The notes: generated from the letters alone by a model not told the origin. Numbered from the stretch's first letter, positions 1-9,198 are shown. The stretch is DNA of 64,000 bases from CAZEVY01 sp964515555 (GCA_964515555.1 CAZEVY010000017.1:13797-77796); one strand, 5' to 3'. Numbers and translations: made by a program.

Positions 1-795
1 CGGCAGTGCGCCGGCGGCGTACCAGGCCCCAGCGGCCAGGCGACGCTCCTTGTACAAAGCGTAGACTCCCAGGGCCGGCAGCGCCACGCCGCCCGAGTAG
101 TCGAGCAGAAGACACACGCCGCCGCCGAAGCCGGCGATGAGTAGCCGGGTGCGCGCGGTCCACGCCAGCCGCCAGGGGTTCCACAGGAGCGCGAAGGCGG
201 CGAAGGCGAAGTGCGCGACCATCATGTTCTGGTTCAGGTATCCGGTGCGGAAGAACAGCGGAGTACCGAAGGCGTAGAGCAGCGCCAGCCAGAGCGCGGT
301 CCTGCCGGCCGGGTACAGAGTCTCGAGGACCCGGAACATCACCACTACGGCGGCGGCCGAGAGCGGCGCCATGCAGAAGACCTGCATGACGATGGCGGCC
401 AGTCCGAACTTCACGTCGAAGCCGCGGCGCCAGGACTCCTGAAAGAACTTCTGCGCCATCGGCCAGGGCGATTCGTAGGCCGGCGGCTGGGCGCCCGAGG
501 CTTTACGCGAGGCGTTGACGCGCGCCACCACGCGGTCGATGACGGGGCGCGCCAGCGCGTAGGGAATCGCGGCGAGCATCGACGCGCCGGGATTGTTGCC
601 GATGTGCCAGCCACGGCCGGGAGTCTCGAACAGGTCCGGGTGCATGCCGCCGTACTCGTCGACGCGGAAGGAGAGATGGTCGCCGATGGCGAGCGCGAGA
701 TAGATTTCGCGGACGGTGTTGGTGGCGGCGTGCAGCGAAAAGATCAGCCAGCACGTGAGGAACAGCCGGATGGCCGTTCCTTTCCTCGTATCCAC
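1..795 (-). CDS. Multi-spanning membrane protein, glycosyltransferase-C-like (partial)
   Basis: This reading frame is open from a GTG at 795 to the left edge, 265 codons with no stop, so the C-terminus is missing. It has a hydrophobic N-terminal segment, then a roughly 100-residue polar loop containing VDEYGG, a PGRGWHIGNNPG stretch and acidic residues, then several membrane segments rich in Ala, Leu, Phe and Val. One hydrophobic helix followed by a large acidic loop resembles GT-C mannosyl- or arabinosyl-transferase-like proteins, but no diagnostic motif is complete. No ATG lies in frame upstream. The next gene downstream on the same strand lies outside the window. The coding frame is firm; the function is only a fold guess. 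Confidence 0.75.
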   Translation of the reverse strand, partial: MDTRKGTAIRLFLTCWLIFSLHAATNTVREIYLALAIGDHLSFRVDEYGGMHPDLFETPGRGWHIGNNPGASMLAAIPYALARPVIDRVVARVNASRKASGAQPPAYESPWPMAQKFFQESWRRGFDVKFGLAAIVMQVFCMAPLSAAAVVVMFRVLETLYPAGRTALWLALLYAFGTPLFFRTGYLNQNMMVAHFAFAAFALLWNPWRLAWTARTRLLIAGFGGGVCLLLDYSGGVALPALGVYALYKERRLAAGAWYAAGALP

Positions 796-844
796 TAGAG
801 CAACATAGCATTTCCCCCACCCGGCCCCGGAGCCGGTTGCGGGA

Positions 845-2638
845 TCAGGGTGTCGTCGCGAAGGAGTTGTTGACGAACGGGATCCCCGTCAGTTGCGTGA
901 AGATGCGGTCGTAGGCGTCCACGATGCCGATTCGCTCCGGAATTCCCGTCGTTTCCATGGGCCGGTTGGCCATGTAGATCAGCGTCATGTTCAGCGTGTT
1001 CGGGCTGCTAGTGGGGAAGTAGGACAGTAGCCAGGCGGGAATGACGATCTCCGGTCCCGCCGGATAGATGCAGGTTCCCCGGATAGCGCCGGCGCGGTTA
1101 CCACCGGCCGGCAGGGTCAGCTCGGCCTTGATGACGTGATTCGGGCGCACCGGGAGATTCTGAAACAGAATCAGAAAGTCCTGGGAGCTGTTAATCGTCT
1201 GCCCGGTCGTCATCAGTTGCGGCGTCCTTACCTGGTATGGGCTCGTGGGCAGCGCGAAGGGGAATTTGAACACCGGACGATAGGCCAGGATCGATCCCGC
1301 ACCCGGTACATCGACGGTGATGTCGAACGCGCCGCCGAAAATGTTGGTCAGGGCGATGAACTGGTATACGTTGTTGGTCGTGAGGCGAGGCAGGCTTTCA
1401 ACCGCCGACAGGCTGGTGGTTCGCAGCATCACCTGAGGACCGAGGTTCAGGAACCCGGCGCCGACGAGGCGCGCGAACGCGGGTCCGCCGACGCCGAGCA
1501 GGTTGGTCTCCAGGTAGCAGCCGTAGGAGGTCTGGAAGGAATCCTTGAAGAACTGAAGGATGATCGCGTCCTCCTCGTAAAAGGCCTTCGCGATAAACGC
1601 CGAGAAGCTGCCGCCGGAATTGAAAACGTCGCGGCTGAAGCCGTAATCCCTGACAAACTCAAGCCGGTTGATGCGGTCGGTGAACAGCTCGTCGCGGCCC
1701 GACGCCTCGCGGGCGCCGGCGGGCGTGGCCGGGCGTTCGGCGCGCGCCAGAAGGTCGAGCCGCTGCGTCATGGTCATGCCGACCGGGTCGTCGCAGACCC
1801 GGTTGGCAGGCAGAGCGATGGAGATGCTTGCGACGTTACTCGGCAGCACCGAGCGGGCGGCGTCGCGTTCGAAACGGATTGGAACGTGACAGCCGAGGAT
1901 GCCGGTGGGTACGCGAAACACGAAAAAGCTCAATCCCGGAAAGAGGCTGCCGAACAGCAGCGGCGGCACGGTGCGGTCCTGCACCTTGAAGGCGCCCGGC
2001 GCGATCAGCCGAGGCTCCTGCTCCGCATCGCGGTCCGGCTCCCGCCGCATCGCTTTCTCGATGCGCGGGCCGGCATCGGCCGCCGGGTTGATGGTCACCG
2101 CGTCGCCGGTGGTGTTGAGGAGCAGCAGCACCGGTTCGTCGGGCCGCGCGGGATTGAAGATCGTCACCGGCTCGAAGCGCGAATTGAGCACCAGCGCCGG
2201 GCCGGTGCCGCGCGCGTTCAGCGTGAAGATTCCGACGGCGTTGGCGACGCGGATATTCACCGCCGCGCTCGTCCGCCCCTGGTTGGTCACCGTCAACGTC
2301 CCGTTGCCGAGCGGCGTGTCCGAGGGCAGGATCGCCAGGATGAGCGTCGCTGAGGCCGACATCATCAGCGCGTCGATCTCCCGGCCTCCCGCGCGCACCT
2401 TCACGGACGCGCCGCCGAGTTGCGTGTCGAGCGGGAAGGCCGGGTAGTTCTGCACGGCGCTCTGCGGCCCGAGGTTCGATCCCGCGATGCGCAACACACC
2501 GCCGGGAGGAAGCCCGTAGGTGGGAAAGCCGGGAGGGATCTGTCCGGCCGCTTCGATCACGGAGGTGACCGCGGGATTCTGCGCCAAACCGACCGCTACG
2601 ACAGTCAGGACCATAGCCCAACGGATAGCTTGTCTCAT
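845..2638 (-). CDS. Secreted protein with Solibacter-type IPT-like domain (TIGR03437-like)
   Basis: This 597-residue protein begins with a Sec signal peptide (hydrophobic stretch MVLTVVAVGLA, likely cleavage after GLAQ) and continues directly into a domain of the type found at the ends of many Solibacter proteins. Typical marks are PPGGVLRIAGSNLGP, a DTQLGGASVKV strand, AILPSDTPLGNGTLTV and SAAVNI. The remaining 400 residues are unlike any family I recognise. GAGG-type Shine-Dalgarno bases lie just before the ATG. It lies 10 bases downstream of the paralogue at 2649-4301 on the same strand, so the two are probably co-transcribed. A cell-surface or secreted structural role is inferred from the signal peptide and beta-rich composition only. 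Confidence 0.8.
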   Translation of the reverse strand: MRQAIRWAMVLTVVAVGLAQNPAVTSVIEAAGQIPPGFPTYGLPPGGVLRIAGSNLGPQSAVQNYPAFPLDTQLGGASVKVRAGGREIDALMMSASATLILAILPSDTPLGNGTLTVTNQGRTSAAVNIRVANAVGIFTLNARGTGPALVLNSRFEPVTIFNPARPDEPVLLLLNTTGDAVTINPAADAGPRIEKAMRREPDRDAEQEPRLIAPGAFKVQDRTVPPLLFGSLFPGLSFFVFRVPTGILGCHVPIRFERDAARSVLPSNVASISIALPANRVCDDPVGMTMTQRLDLLARAERPATPAGAREASGRDELFTDRINRLEFVRDYGFSRDVFNSGGSFSAFIAKAFYEEDAIILQFFKDSFQTSYGCYLETNLLGVGGPAFARLVGAGFLNLGPQVMLRTTSLSAVESLPRLTTNNVYQFIALTNIFGGAFDITVDVPGAGSILAYRPVFKFPFALPTSPYQVRTPQLMTTGQTINSSQDFLILFQNLPVRPNHVIKAELTLPAGGNRAGAIRGTCIYPAGPEIVIPAWLLSYFPTSSPNTLNMTLIYMANRPMETTGIPERIGIVDAYDRIFTQLTGIPFVNNSFATTP

Positions 2639-2648
2639 CGTCCCCTCC

Positions 2649-4301
2649 TCACCGGTACGCCATCACCTTGGCGTGCCTCACGATGGCCGTGAGCAGGCCG
2701 AGATCGATCCCGGTGGCGTTGAATGGCGCCGCGTCCGAAATCGTCCCCACGGAAAGAAAGCCGGTCGGCTGATTCTCCTGAAGCTGGCTCGGCGGAAGCG
2801 CGAGCAGAACCTCCGGCGGAATCGTGAAGCTGCCCGCGGCCAGACGTTCCCGGCAGACGAAGCCCGCGCCGACGCGCGCCGAGTAGGCGACCGAGGCTCC
2901 GGTGATGTATGCGGCGCCGCTCCCGCCGGTCCAGTTCACCGTCGTGCCCTGGCTTCGCGTGACGCTGGTGAGCGCGTTCTGGTTGGTCCACACCAGCGGA
3001 TTCGTCAGGGTCAGGGCGGCGTTGAAGGCGCCGACCCCCGTGCCGCCCGCGCCGTTGTTGATCGTGTACGCCCCGGGCTCGAGATAATCCGGGGGAAGCT
3101 GGTTCTGCGTCAGTCCCGGAATCGACTGCGTGCCGCCGCCCAGCTCCGCAGAATAGTTCCCCGCGGTGACGCGATCGGCGATCCGGTTGCCAAGCGGTCC
3201 CGTCAGCATCAGTCGCGCGCCGGCCTCCAGCCCCTCGGGCCGGCGCGGATCGGTGAAAGCTGGAGTCAACCCGGAGAAACGGTACACGGTGCATGCGCCA
3301 TCCGTCGAGATTCCGCCGATGCTCTGCGTGCGAATCAGCGTCAGGCCGAAGTTGTAATTGCCGAAGGTCGCTGCCAGCGTGTCGGTCCTCGACTGCACCG
3401 AGGGCAGCGGCGCCGGCACCGGCAACCGGAAGTCGGCGCGCTCGAGCAGGATGGTCGCGACTCGAAGGGAACCGTCCGCCTGGGCCTTGGCGAGGTCCGC
3501 CACCTGCAACCCGCCGGCGTCCAGGCAGGCGCCGCCGCGGTCGGAGATCGAGATCGTCGTCGTGTTGCTCGGGACTCCCCCTACCACCAGGACGACCGGA
3601 ACGAAGCAGCCCGTGACGCCCTCCGGGACGGTGAAGGCCACCTGGTCGATTCCCGAGCAGCATCCCGAGCGGCCGCGGTAGACAATCTCCGCCCGCCGGC
3701 CCCCGACGTAAACCTGCACGTCTAGATTCGTGAGGTCGCCCGGCAGTGGACCGGCCGCCTCGTCGCCGGTGACCGGGCCGATACCCGTTCCCCAGATGAT
3801 CCAAACGGAGTTGGGCGTAGCGGAACTCACCAGCGTGTTGACCACGTTGCCGGGATCGGTGAAAATGCCGGGCCCGCTCCCGGCTTCGTTCAGTGCGAAA
3901 ATGCCGAACCGGCTCCTTTCGATCCGAATGGGAAAGGCCGCGCTGGTCTGGTTATTGAACCGTAGCGTCAACGTGCCATTGCCGGGCGGCGTGTTCGACG
4001 GCAGGATCGCCGTCACCTGGGTGGCGAAGGCGACGATCATGAGCCCGCTTACCGTTGTACCGCCGACACGAATTTCGACTGAAACGGCGCCGAGCACGGT
4101 CTGAAGCGGAAACGCGCTGACAATCACCGGCGACCCGGGCCCGAGATTTCGGCCGATCACCGTGAAAAGACCGCCCTGGGCGACACCGCCATTCGGGAGA
4201 TTGGTGTCGATAAAGCTGGCCGTGTTGACCACGCCCTCGATGGCTGGCTGCGCGGCGGCCGGTCCGGCGAGCAGGACTATGGCCAGAATGCTTCTGCCCA
4301 T
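2649..4301 (-). CDS. Secreted protein with Solibacter-type IPT-like domain (TIGR03437-like), paralogue
   Basis: This 550-residue protein has a signal peptide (LAIVLLAGPAAAQ) followed by the full-length form of the domain: GVVNTASF, GGLFTVIGRNLGPG, LQTVLGAVSVEI, TAILPSNTPPGNGTLTL, a WIIWGTGIGPV block and a cysteine-containing GVTGCFVPVVLVVGGV block. These match the layout of the Solibacter C-terminal domain family (TIGR03437) closely. A second beta-rich region follows. The ATG is preceded by GGGAGGAAAG, a strong Shine-Dalgarno. A TAGAAT -10-like box lies on the minus strand at 4340-4345. It leads a two-gene unit with the weaker paralogue downstream, which fits a tandem duplication. Molecular function unknown. 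Confidence 0.82.
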   Translation of the reverse strand: MGRSILAIVLLAGPAAAQPAIEGVVNTASFIDTNLPNGGVAQGGLFTVIGRNLGPGSPVIVSAFPLQTVLGAVSVEIRVGGTTVSGLMIVAFATQVTAILPSNTPPGNGTLTLRFNNQTSAAFPIRIERSRFGIFALNEAGSGPGIFTDPGNVVNTLVSSATPNSVWIIWGTGIGPVTGDEAAGPLPGDLTNLDVQVYVGGRRAEIVYRGRSGCCSGIDQVAFTVPEGVTGCFVPVVLVVGGVPSNTTTISISDRGGACLDAGGLQVADLAKAQADGSLRVATILLERADFRLPVPAPLPSVQSRTDTLAATFGNYNFGLTLIRTQSIGGISTDGACTVYRFSGLTPAFTDPRRPEGLEAGARLMLTGPLGNRIADRVTAGNYSAELGGGTQSIPGLTQNQLPPDYLEPGAYTINNGAGGTGVGAFNAALTLTNPLVWTNQNALTSVTRSQGTTVNWTGGSGAAYITGASVAYSARVGAGFVCRERLAAGSFTIPPEVLLALPPSQLQENQPTGFLSVGTISDAAPFNATGIDLGLLTAIVRHAKVMAYR

Positions 4302-4470
4302 CTTTCCTCCCGTTACGACTGGATGGTGATGCTCCCGGCATTCTACTAGAGAAACCTAATCCGTGTGGCACGGTGGTGAGCTGCGGTCCGCTGGCAGCTC
4401 CCGACTTCCGGTCCCCTCTTGCACCTGCGCGCGACGCCCTGTTATCGTCGGAAAGTCCGTCGACAGCCTC

Positions 4471-6324
4471 ATGCCGAAACTCAATCGCCGACAGTTCCTG
4501 AACGCCGCGCCCGCCGCCTTCCTCGCCGGACCGCGCATCGAGCGCGCCGACCCCGCGCGCGAGTGGCGCTACTACGGCAGCGACGCCGGCGCGTCGCGCT
4601 ACTCGGCGTGCGACCGCATCAAGCCCTCGAACGTGGCGAAGCTGAAGGTCGCCTGGGTGCACAAGACCGGCGACGCCAGCCTGCGTCCCGCGACCGCCAT
4701 CGAGGGCACGCCCCTCGTTGTCGACGGCGTCCTGTACCTCACGACGCCGCGCGTCAAGGTACAGGCCGTCGAGGCCGCCACCGGAAAGCTCCTCTGGACC
4801 TTCGATCCGCCCGAAACGCAGTCCGCCCGCAGGTCGCCCGGCAACTGCCGCGGCGTCTGCTACTGGGAGGACGGCTCGGACCGCCGCATCTTCGTCGTGC
4901 GCCGCGACATGCTGTGGTGCCTCAACGCCGCCGACGGCAAGCCCGTCGAGTCGTTCGCCGCCAAGGGCGTGCTCGATCTGAAGCTCGACTTCGACCACGA
5001 CATGACCGGGCTGAACTACTCGCACTCCACGCCCGTGGTCGTCTACAAGGACACGCTGATCACCGGGGGCGGCGGCGGCGAGGGCCCGTATCCCGAGGCG
5101 CCCGGCCACATCCGCGGCTGGGACGTCCGCACCGGCAAACGCCGCTGGATCTTCCACACCGTCCCACGGCCAGGCGAGTTCGGGCACGAGACCTGGTCAG
5201 GCGACTCGTGGAAGTACACGGGCGGCACGAATTGCTGGGCGGGCATGAGCGTCGATCTCAAGCGCGGCATGGTGTTCGCCGGCACCGGCTCGCCGAGCTT
5301 CGACTACTGGGGCGGCAACCGCGTCGGCGACAACCTGTTCGGCAACTCGGTGCTAGCGCTCGACGCGCTCACGGGCGCGCGCAAGTGGCACTTCCAGATC
5401 GTGCACCACGACGTTTGGGACTGGGATCTTCCGGCGCAGCCCGCGCTGGTCACGGTGCGCAAGGACGGCCGCACCATCGACGCCGTCGTGCAGGTGACCA
5501 AGCAGGCCTTCGTGTTCTTCTTCGACCGGGAGACGGGTCGTCCGCTGTTCCCGGTGGAGGAGCGCGCGATTCCGGCATCGACGATGCCGGGCGAGGTGCT
5601 CTCGAAGACGCAGCCGTTTCCGCTGAAGCCGCCGCCGATTTCGCGGCAGGGCTTCCACGACGAATGGATCACCGATATCAGTCCGGAGGCGAACGCGCAT
5701 ATCAAGAAAGACATCGCCGGCGCCGCCTACGGCGCGATCTACACGCCGCCCGCCTACAACGGCGGCATCATCCATCCGGGATTTCGCGGCGGCGCGCTGT
5801 GGGGCGGTTGCTGCTTCGACCCCAAGCGCAACCTGCTGTTCGTCAACTCCGACGAGTGGACCAACATCATCGCCTACGACAAGCCGCGCCCCGGCATGAA
5901 CGTCGACTTCATGTTGCGGCGGCGCGACGACCTCGAGGACCAGAACGGCTACCCGGCCATCAAACCGCCGTGGGGCTACATGACGGCCATCGACGCCAAC
6001 AAGGGCGACTTCCGGTGGCGTGTCGTCAACGGCGAGTATCCGGAGCTCAAGGCGAAGGGCGTTCCCAAGACCGGCACCTGCTCGCACGGCGGCAGCATCT
6101 GCACGGCTGGCGGACTGGTGTTCATGGCGGGAACGTTCGACAAGAAAATCCGCGCCTTCGACTCCGATTCCGGCAAGGTGCTTTGGGAGCACGAACTGCC
6201 TGCGGGCGGCTTCGCGACGCCCTGCACCTACGAGGCCGGCGGCAAGCAGTTCGTCGTCATCGCGGCCGGCGGCGGCAAGAGCGGCTCGCAGGCCAACGAC
6301 GAGTACATCGCGTTTTCGCTGTGA
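4471..6324 (+). CDS. PQQ-dependent quinoprotein dehydrogenase, Tat-exported
   Basis: The 617-residue protein starts at the ATG giving MPKLNRRQFLNAAPAAFLAG, a twin-arginine signal; an upstream ATG at 4363 would only add an unrelated extension. The body is an eight-bladed PQQ beta-propeller: YYGSDAGASRYS near the N-terminus, repeated GxxxWxF/A blades (TGKLLWTFDPPE, GARKWHFQIVHHDVWDWDLPAQP, NKGDFRWRVVNGEY) and a final propeller-closing blade. This is the layout of membrane or periplasmic glucose/alcohol dehydrogenases that pass electrons from a sugar or alcohol to quinone or cytochrome c. A vicinal Cys-Cys pair lies at residues 447-448 (WGGCCFD). The next gene, a multihaem cytochrome, overlaps its stop codon as GTGA and is the likely electron acceptor. 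The substrate cannot be read from the sequence. Confidence 0.9.
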   Translation: MPKLNRRQFLNAAPAAFLAGPRIERADPAREWRYYGSDAGASRYSACDRIKPSNVAKLKVAWVHKTGDASLRPATAIEGTPLVVDGVLYLTTPRVKVQAVEAATGKLLWTFDPPETQSARRSPGNCRGVCYWEDGSDRRIFVVRRDMLWCLNAADGKPVESFAAKGVLDLKLDFDHDMTGLNYSHSTPVVVYKDTLITGGGGGEGPYPEAPGHIRGWDVRTGKRRWIFHTVPRPGEFGHETWSGDSWKYTGGTNCWAGMSVDLKRGMVFAGTGSPSFDYWGGNRVGDNLFGNSVLALDALTGARKWHFQIVHHDVWDWDLPAQPALVTVRKDGRTIDAVVQVTKQAFVFFFDRETGRPLFPVEERAIPASTMPGEVLSKTQPFPLKPPPISRQGFHDEWITDISPEANAHIKKDIAGAAYGAIYTPPAYNGGIIHPGFRGGALWGGCCFDPKRNLLFVNSDEWTNIIAYDKPRPGMNVDFMLRRRDDLEDQNGYPAIKPPWGYMTAIDANKGDFRWRVVNGEYPELKAKGVPKTGTCSHGGSICTAGGLVFMAGTFDKKIRAFDSDSGKVLWEHELPAGGFATPCTYEAGGKQFVVIAAGGGKSGSQANDEYIAFSL

Positions 6325-6833
6325 AAGGGAAACTCGCCGCGCTGGTGTTGTTGCTGGCCGCTGCGCCGGCGCAGAAGCAGTACAAGCCGAAGAACGAGGT
6401 CATTCCCGGGCCGCCGGTGAAGCAACCGATCGCCTACAGCCACAAGGTGCACGTGGCGCTCGGGTTGACATGCACCGCCTGCCACAGGATCGCGGGCGAG
6501 GGCTTCGTCGCCGGATATCCCGCCGAGCAGTTCTGCATGGGCTGCCACGCGACGGTGAAGAAGGACAGCCCCGAGATCGCGCGGCTGGCGGCGTTCGCCG
6601 CGTCAAAGAAGCCGGCGCCGTGGGCGCGTGTCTACCAGGTACCCGACTTCGTCTGGTTCAGCCACGCCACGCACGCGAAGGACAAGAAGGTCGACTGCAC
6701 GGTCTGCCACGGCGACGTGGCGTCGCGCGACGTGTTGTTTCAGGAGAAGTCGACCTCGATGAACGCCTGCATGGAGTGCCACGCCGCGCACAAGGCGCCC
6801 AACGGCTGCGACTACTGTCACGCCACGCAGTAG
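6321..6833 (+). CDS. Five-haem cytochrome c (c3/c7-like)
   Basis: This 170-residue protein is translated from a GTG that overlaps the quinoprotein stop codon (GTGA). A short signal peptide (LAALVLLLAAAPAQ) is followed by five CxxCH haem-binding motifs: CTACH, CMGCH, CTVCH, CMECH and CDYCH. Extra histidines in YSHKVH and FSHATH could be distal haem ligands, as in class III cytochromes. The spacing and small size resemble cytochrome c3/c7 family electron carriers. Because it is translationally coupled to the PQQ dehydrogenase, it probably takes electrons from PQQH2 in the periplasm and passes them to a membrane complex. The family call is firm; the redox partner is inferred from neighbourhood. 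Confidence 0.88.
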   Translation: MKGKLAALVLLLAAAPAQKQYKPKNEVIPGPPVKQPIAYSHKVHVALGLTCTACHRIAGEGFVAGYPAEQFCMGCHATVKKDSPEIARLAAFAASKKPAPWARVYQVPDFVWFSHATHAKDKKVDCTVCHGDVASRDVLFQEKSTSMNACMECHAAHKAPNGCDYCHATQ

Positions 6834-6841
6834 CGGGCGGC

Positions 6842-7267
6842 CTATTTACCGGGCTGCGGGAGCAGCATATAGGTCACCAGCGCCGCGCCCGCCAGACGCT
6901 TTCGATCGTCGAACAGGTCGACGCTGCCCACCACGATGGTCGACCCGATGCGGATGAGGCGCGAGCGCGCCACCAGCTTCGAGCCGGTGACCGGCAGGAA
7001 GTAGTTGATCTTCAGCTCGACGGTGGTCGTCGGCCGCGTTCCCGAGAAATGATCGCCGATGGCGATGCCGACCGCGGCGTCGGCCAGCGTCGCGGTGACG
7101 CCGCCGTGGAGCACGCCGGCCTTGTTCATCAAGTCGGGGCGCAGCGGCAGCTCCAGCGTGACGCCGTCGCGATGGCGGCGGGAGACGCGGATTCCGAGGG
7201 TGCGATTGAAAGGCATGGTGAGAATGAAGTCGCGCAACTCGGCGAGCGTGAATTTCCGGGCGGACAA
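6842..7267 (-). CDS. PaaI-type hotdog-fold thioesterase
   Basis: A 141-residue hotdog thioesterase. The family signature is NKAGVLHGGVTATLADAAVGIAI, in which the HGG and the acidic residue of the following helix bind and hydrolyse acyl-CoA thioesters. FLPVTGSKLVARSRLIRIGSTIVVGSVDLFD forms the second half of the fold. I chose the TTG at 7267 because a CATAAT box lies seven bases upstream, the spacing seen at other leaderless-looking genes here, and the length then matches the family. ATGs at 7309 and 7330 lie in frame but would overlap the divergent Uma2 remnant. It converges on the cytochrome gene. The acyl substrate is not predictable. Confidence 0.82.
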   Translation of the reverse strand: MSARKFTLAELRDFILTMPFNRTLGIRVSRRHRDGVTLELPLRPDLMNKAGVLHGGVTATLADAAVGIAIGDHFSGTRPTTTVELKINYFLPVTGSKLVARSRLIRIGSTIVVGSVDLFDDRKRLAGAALVTYMLLPQPGK

Positions 7268-7274
7268 TCCACCG

Positions 7275-7301
7275 ATTATGCCATGGCGCGCGCTATACAA
7301 T
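7275..7301. promoter_or_regulatory. Divergent -10 boxes for the thioesterase and the Uma2 remnant
   Basis: ATTATG at 7275-7280 reads CATAAT on the minus strand, seven bases before the thioesterase TTG. TACAAT at 7296-7301 on the plus strand lies six bases before the Uma2 ATG. Neither start has a Shine-Dalgarno. Both spacings would place the transcription start at or next to the start codon. Confidence 0.5.
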
Positions 7302-7307
7302 CGACCC

Positions 7308-7734
7308 ATGGCGGCGAAGACGCTGATCACGTTCGAGGAGTTCGATCGGCTCGAAGAGGAGGAGTTTCGCTACGAGCTCGACGAGGGGGAGCTGATCACC
7401 ACTGGGGCCGGCGACGAAGCGAGCTCCCAGCGTCTCGCTCCTGCTCAATGAACGCCGTCGCGGCCTCGACCCTAACGAAGAGATCCAAGGCGCTCCCGAC
7501 CTCGCAGCCGAAATCCTCTCGCCGAGCAACACGCGCGCCGCACTGCGCCGCAAGATCAAACAGTACTTCGCGGCGGGTTGCCGCGTGGCGCTGGTGGTCA
7601 CGCCCGACGCGCGCGAAATCGAATGCTGGGACAGTCCCGACGCGCCCAGTCGCGTCTTCGGCGAGAACGATACGCTCACGATTCCCGGGCTGCTGCCGGG
7701 CTTCGCACTCCCGGTGAGAAGTCTCTTCGAGTAA
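7308..7734 (+). pseudogene. Uma2 family (DUF820) endonuclease-like protein, internally deleted and frameshifted
   Basis: The ATG at 7308 starts a clear Uma2 N-terminus (LITFEEFDRLEEE, YELDEGELI), which stops at 7451 after an unrelated tail. The Uma2 C-terminal half resumes in another frame from about 7442 to the TAA at 7732-7734: GAPDLAAEILSPSNTRAAL, KIKQYFAAGCRVALVV, REIECW, LTIPGLLPGF. Intact Uma2 proteins are about 190 residues; the middle third, including the PDV active-site strand, is missing here, and the halves are out of register. A deletion of roughly 60 codons plus a frame change explains this. It converges on guaB with one base between the stop codons. Expression is still possible, since a TACAAT box sits before the ATG, but the product would be inactive. 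Confidence 0.8.
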
Positions 7735-7735
7735 C

Positions 7736-9193
7736 CTACTCCAACCGGTAGTTCGGCGCTTCCTTGGTAATAATCACGTCGTGCACGTGACTTTCCCGCA
7801 ATCCCGCGCTGGAGACCCGTAAAAACCGCGCTCTTTCCTGTAATTCCGGAATCGTGCGGCAGCCGCAGTATCCCATGCCGCTTTTCAATCCTCCCACCAG
7901 CTGGTACACCAGCTCCGAGAGCGGCCCCTTGTAGGGCACCCGCCCCTCGATGCCCTCCGGCACCAGTTTCCCGCCGGTCTCCTGCGCGTAGCGGTCCGAC
8001 GACCCCTGCGACATGGCCGCCAGCGACCCCATCCCGCGATAGCTCTTGAACGTCCGCCCCTGGTAGAGTATGGTCTCGCCCGGACTCTCGTCGGTGCCCG
8101 CCAGCAGGCTGCCGATCATGATGCAATCGGCGCCCGCCGCGATCCCCTTGCTCACGTCGCCCGAAAACTTCACCCCGCCGTCGGCGATCAGCGGCACGCC
8201 CGTGCCTCGCGTCGCCCGCGCGCAGTCGGCGATCGCCGTGATCTGCGGCACCCCCGCCCCCGTCACCACGCGCGTCGTGCAGATCGACCCCGGCCCGATG
8301 CCCACCTTCACCCCGTCGACCCCCAGCGCGATCAGGTCGCGCGCGCCCTCGTAGGTGCCGACGTTGCCCGCCACCAGCTGGACCTCGGGCAGCGCGCGTT
8401 TCACCGCCACCACGGCCTGCATCACGCGCTCGCTGTGTCCGTGCGCGGTGTCGATCACCAGCAGATCGACCTTGCGCTTAACCAATTCGTGCGCGCGTTC
8501 CAGGTAGTCGCCGGTGGCGCCGATGGCGGCGCCCGCGCGCAGCCGCCCGTGCTCGTCCTTGGCCGCGTTGGGATACTTGATGCGCTTCTGAATGTCCTTG
8601 ACGGTGATCAGTCCCTTGAGGAAGTAGTTATCGTCGACCACCAGCAGCTTCTCGATGCGGTGCCGGTGCAGGATGCTCTCGGCCTCCTCCAGCGTGGTGC
8701 CGACCGGAACCGTCACCAGGTTCTCCTTGGTCATAACGCTCTCGATCGGAAGGTCGTAGCGGGTCTCGAAGCGCAGGTCGCGATTCGTGAGGATGCCCAC
8801 CAGCCGCCCCTCGCGCGTGGTCACCGGCACGCCTGAGATGCGATAGCGCTTCATCATCTCGAGGGCCTCGAAAATCTTCTGCTCCGGGTGGATGGTCACC
8901 GGGTCGACGATCATGCCCGACTCACTGCTCTAGACGCGGTCCACCTCCACGCACTGGCGCTCCACCGGCATGTTGCGGTGGATGATGCCGATGCCGCCCT
9001 CCCGCGCCAGGGCGATCGCCAGGTGCGCCTCGGTGACGGTGTCCATGGCCGAGCTGGCGATGGGGATGTTCAGGCTGATGCCGCGGGTGAAGTGCGTGCG
9101 GGTGTCGGCTTCAGCGGGCAGGACCGTGCTGCGCGCGGGCACCAGCAGCACGTCGTCGAACGTCAGTCCTTCGGGGACCTCTGGGGGCAGCAT
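7736..9193 (-). pseudogene. guaB: IMP dehydrogenase with an in-frame amber codon at position 88
   Basis: IMP dehydrogenase oxidises IMP to XMP, the committed step of GMP synthesis. The frame from the ATG at 9193 to the TAG at 7736 is 485 codons long, the normal bacterial length, and everything expected is present: the N-terminal LTFDDVLLVP, two CBS domains, VGIGPGSICTTRVV with catalytic Cys305, and GGVKFSGDVSKGIAAGA. One TAG codon at 8930-8932 (codon 88) interrupts it between CVEVDRV and SSESGMIVDPVT, where homologues usually have Lys or Arg (VKRSESG). There is no frame change. A minus-strand TATAAT lies five bases before the ATG, so the message looks leaderless. A one-base sequencing error, a true nonsense mutation or stop readthrough would all fit; a real lesion in an essential gene is the least likely. 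Confidence 0.88.
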
Positions 9194-9198
9194 GGCCC

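Noticed and set aside
8930..8932. Selenocysteine or pyrrolysine codon in guaB
   Set aside because: Selenocysteine uses UGA, and no pyl gene or pyrrolysine context is seen; Lys or Arg is expected at the site.
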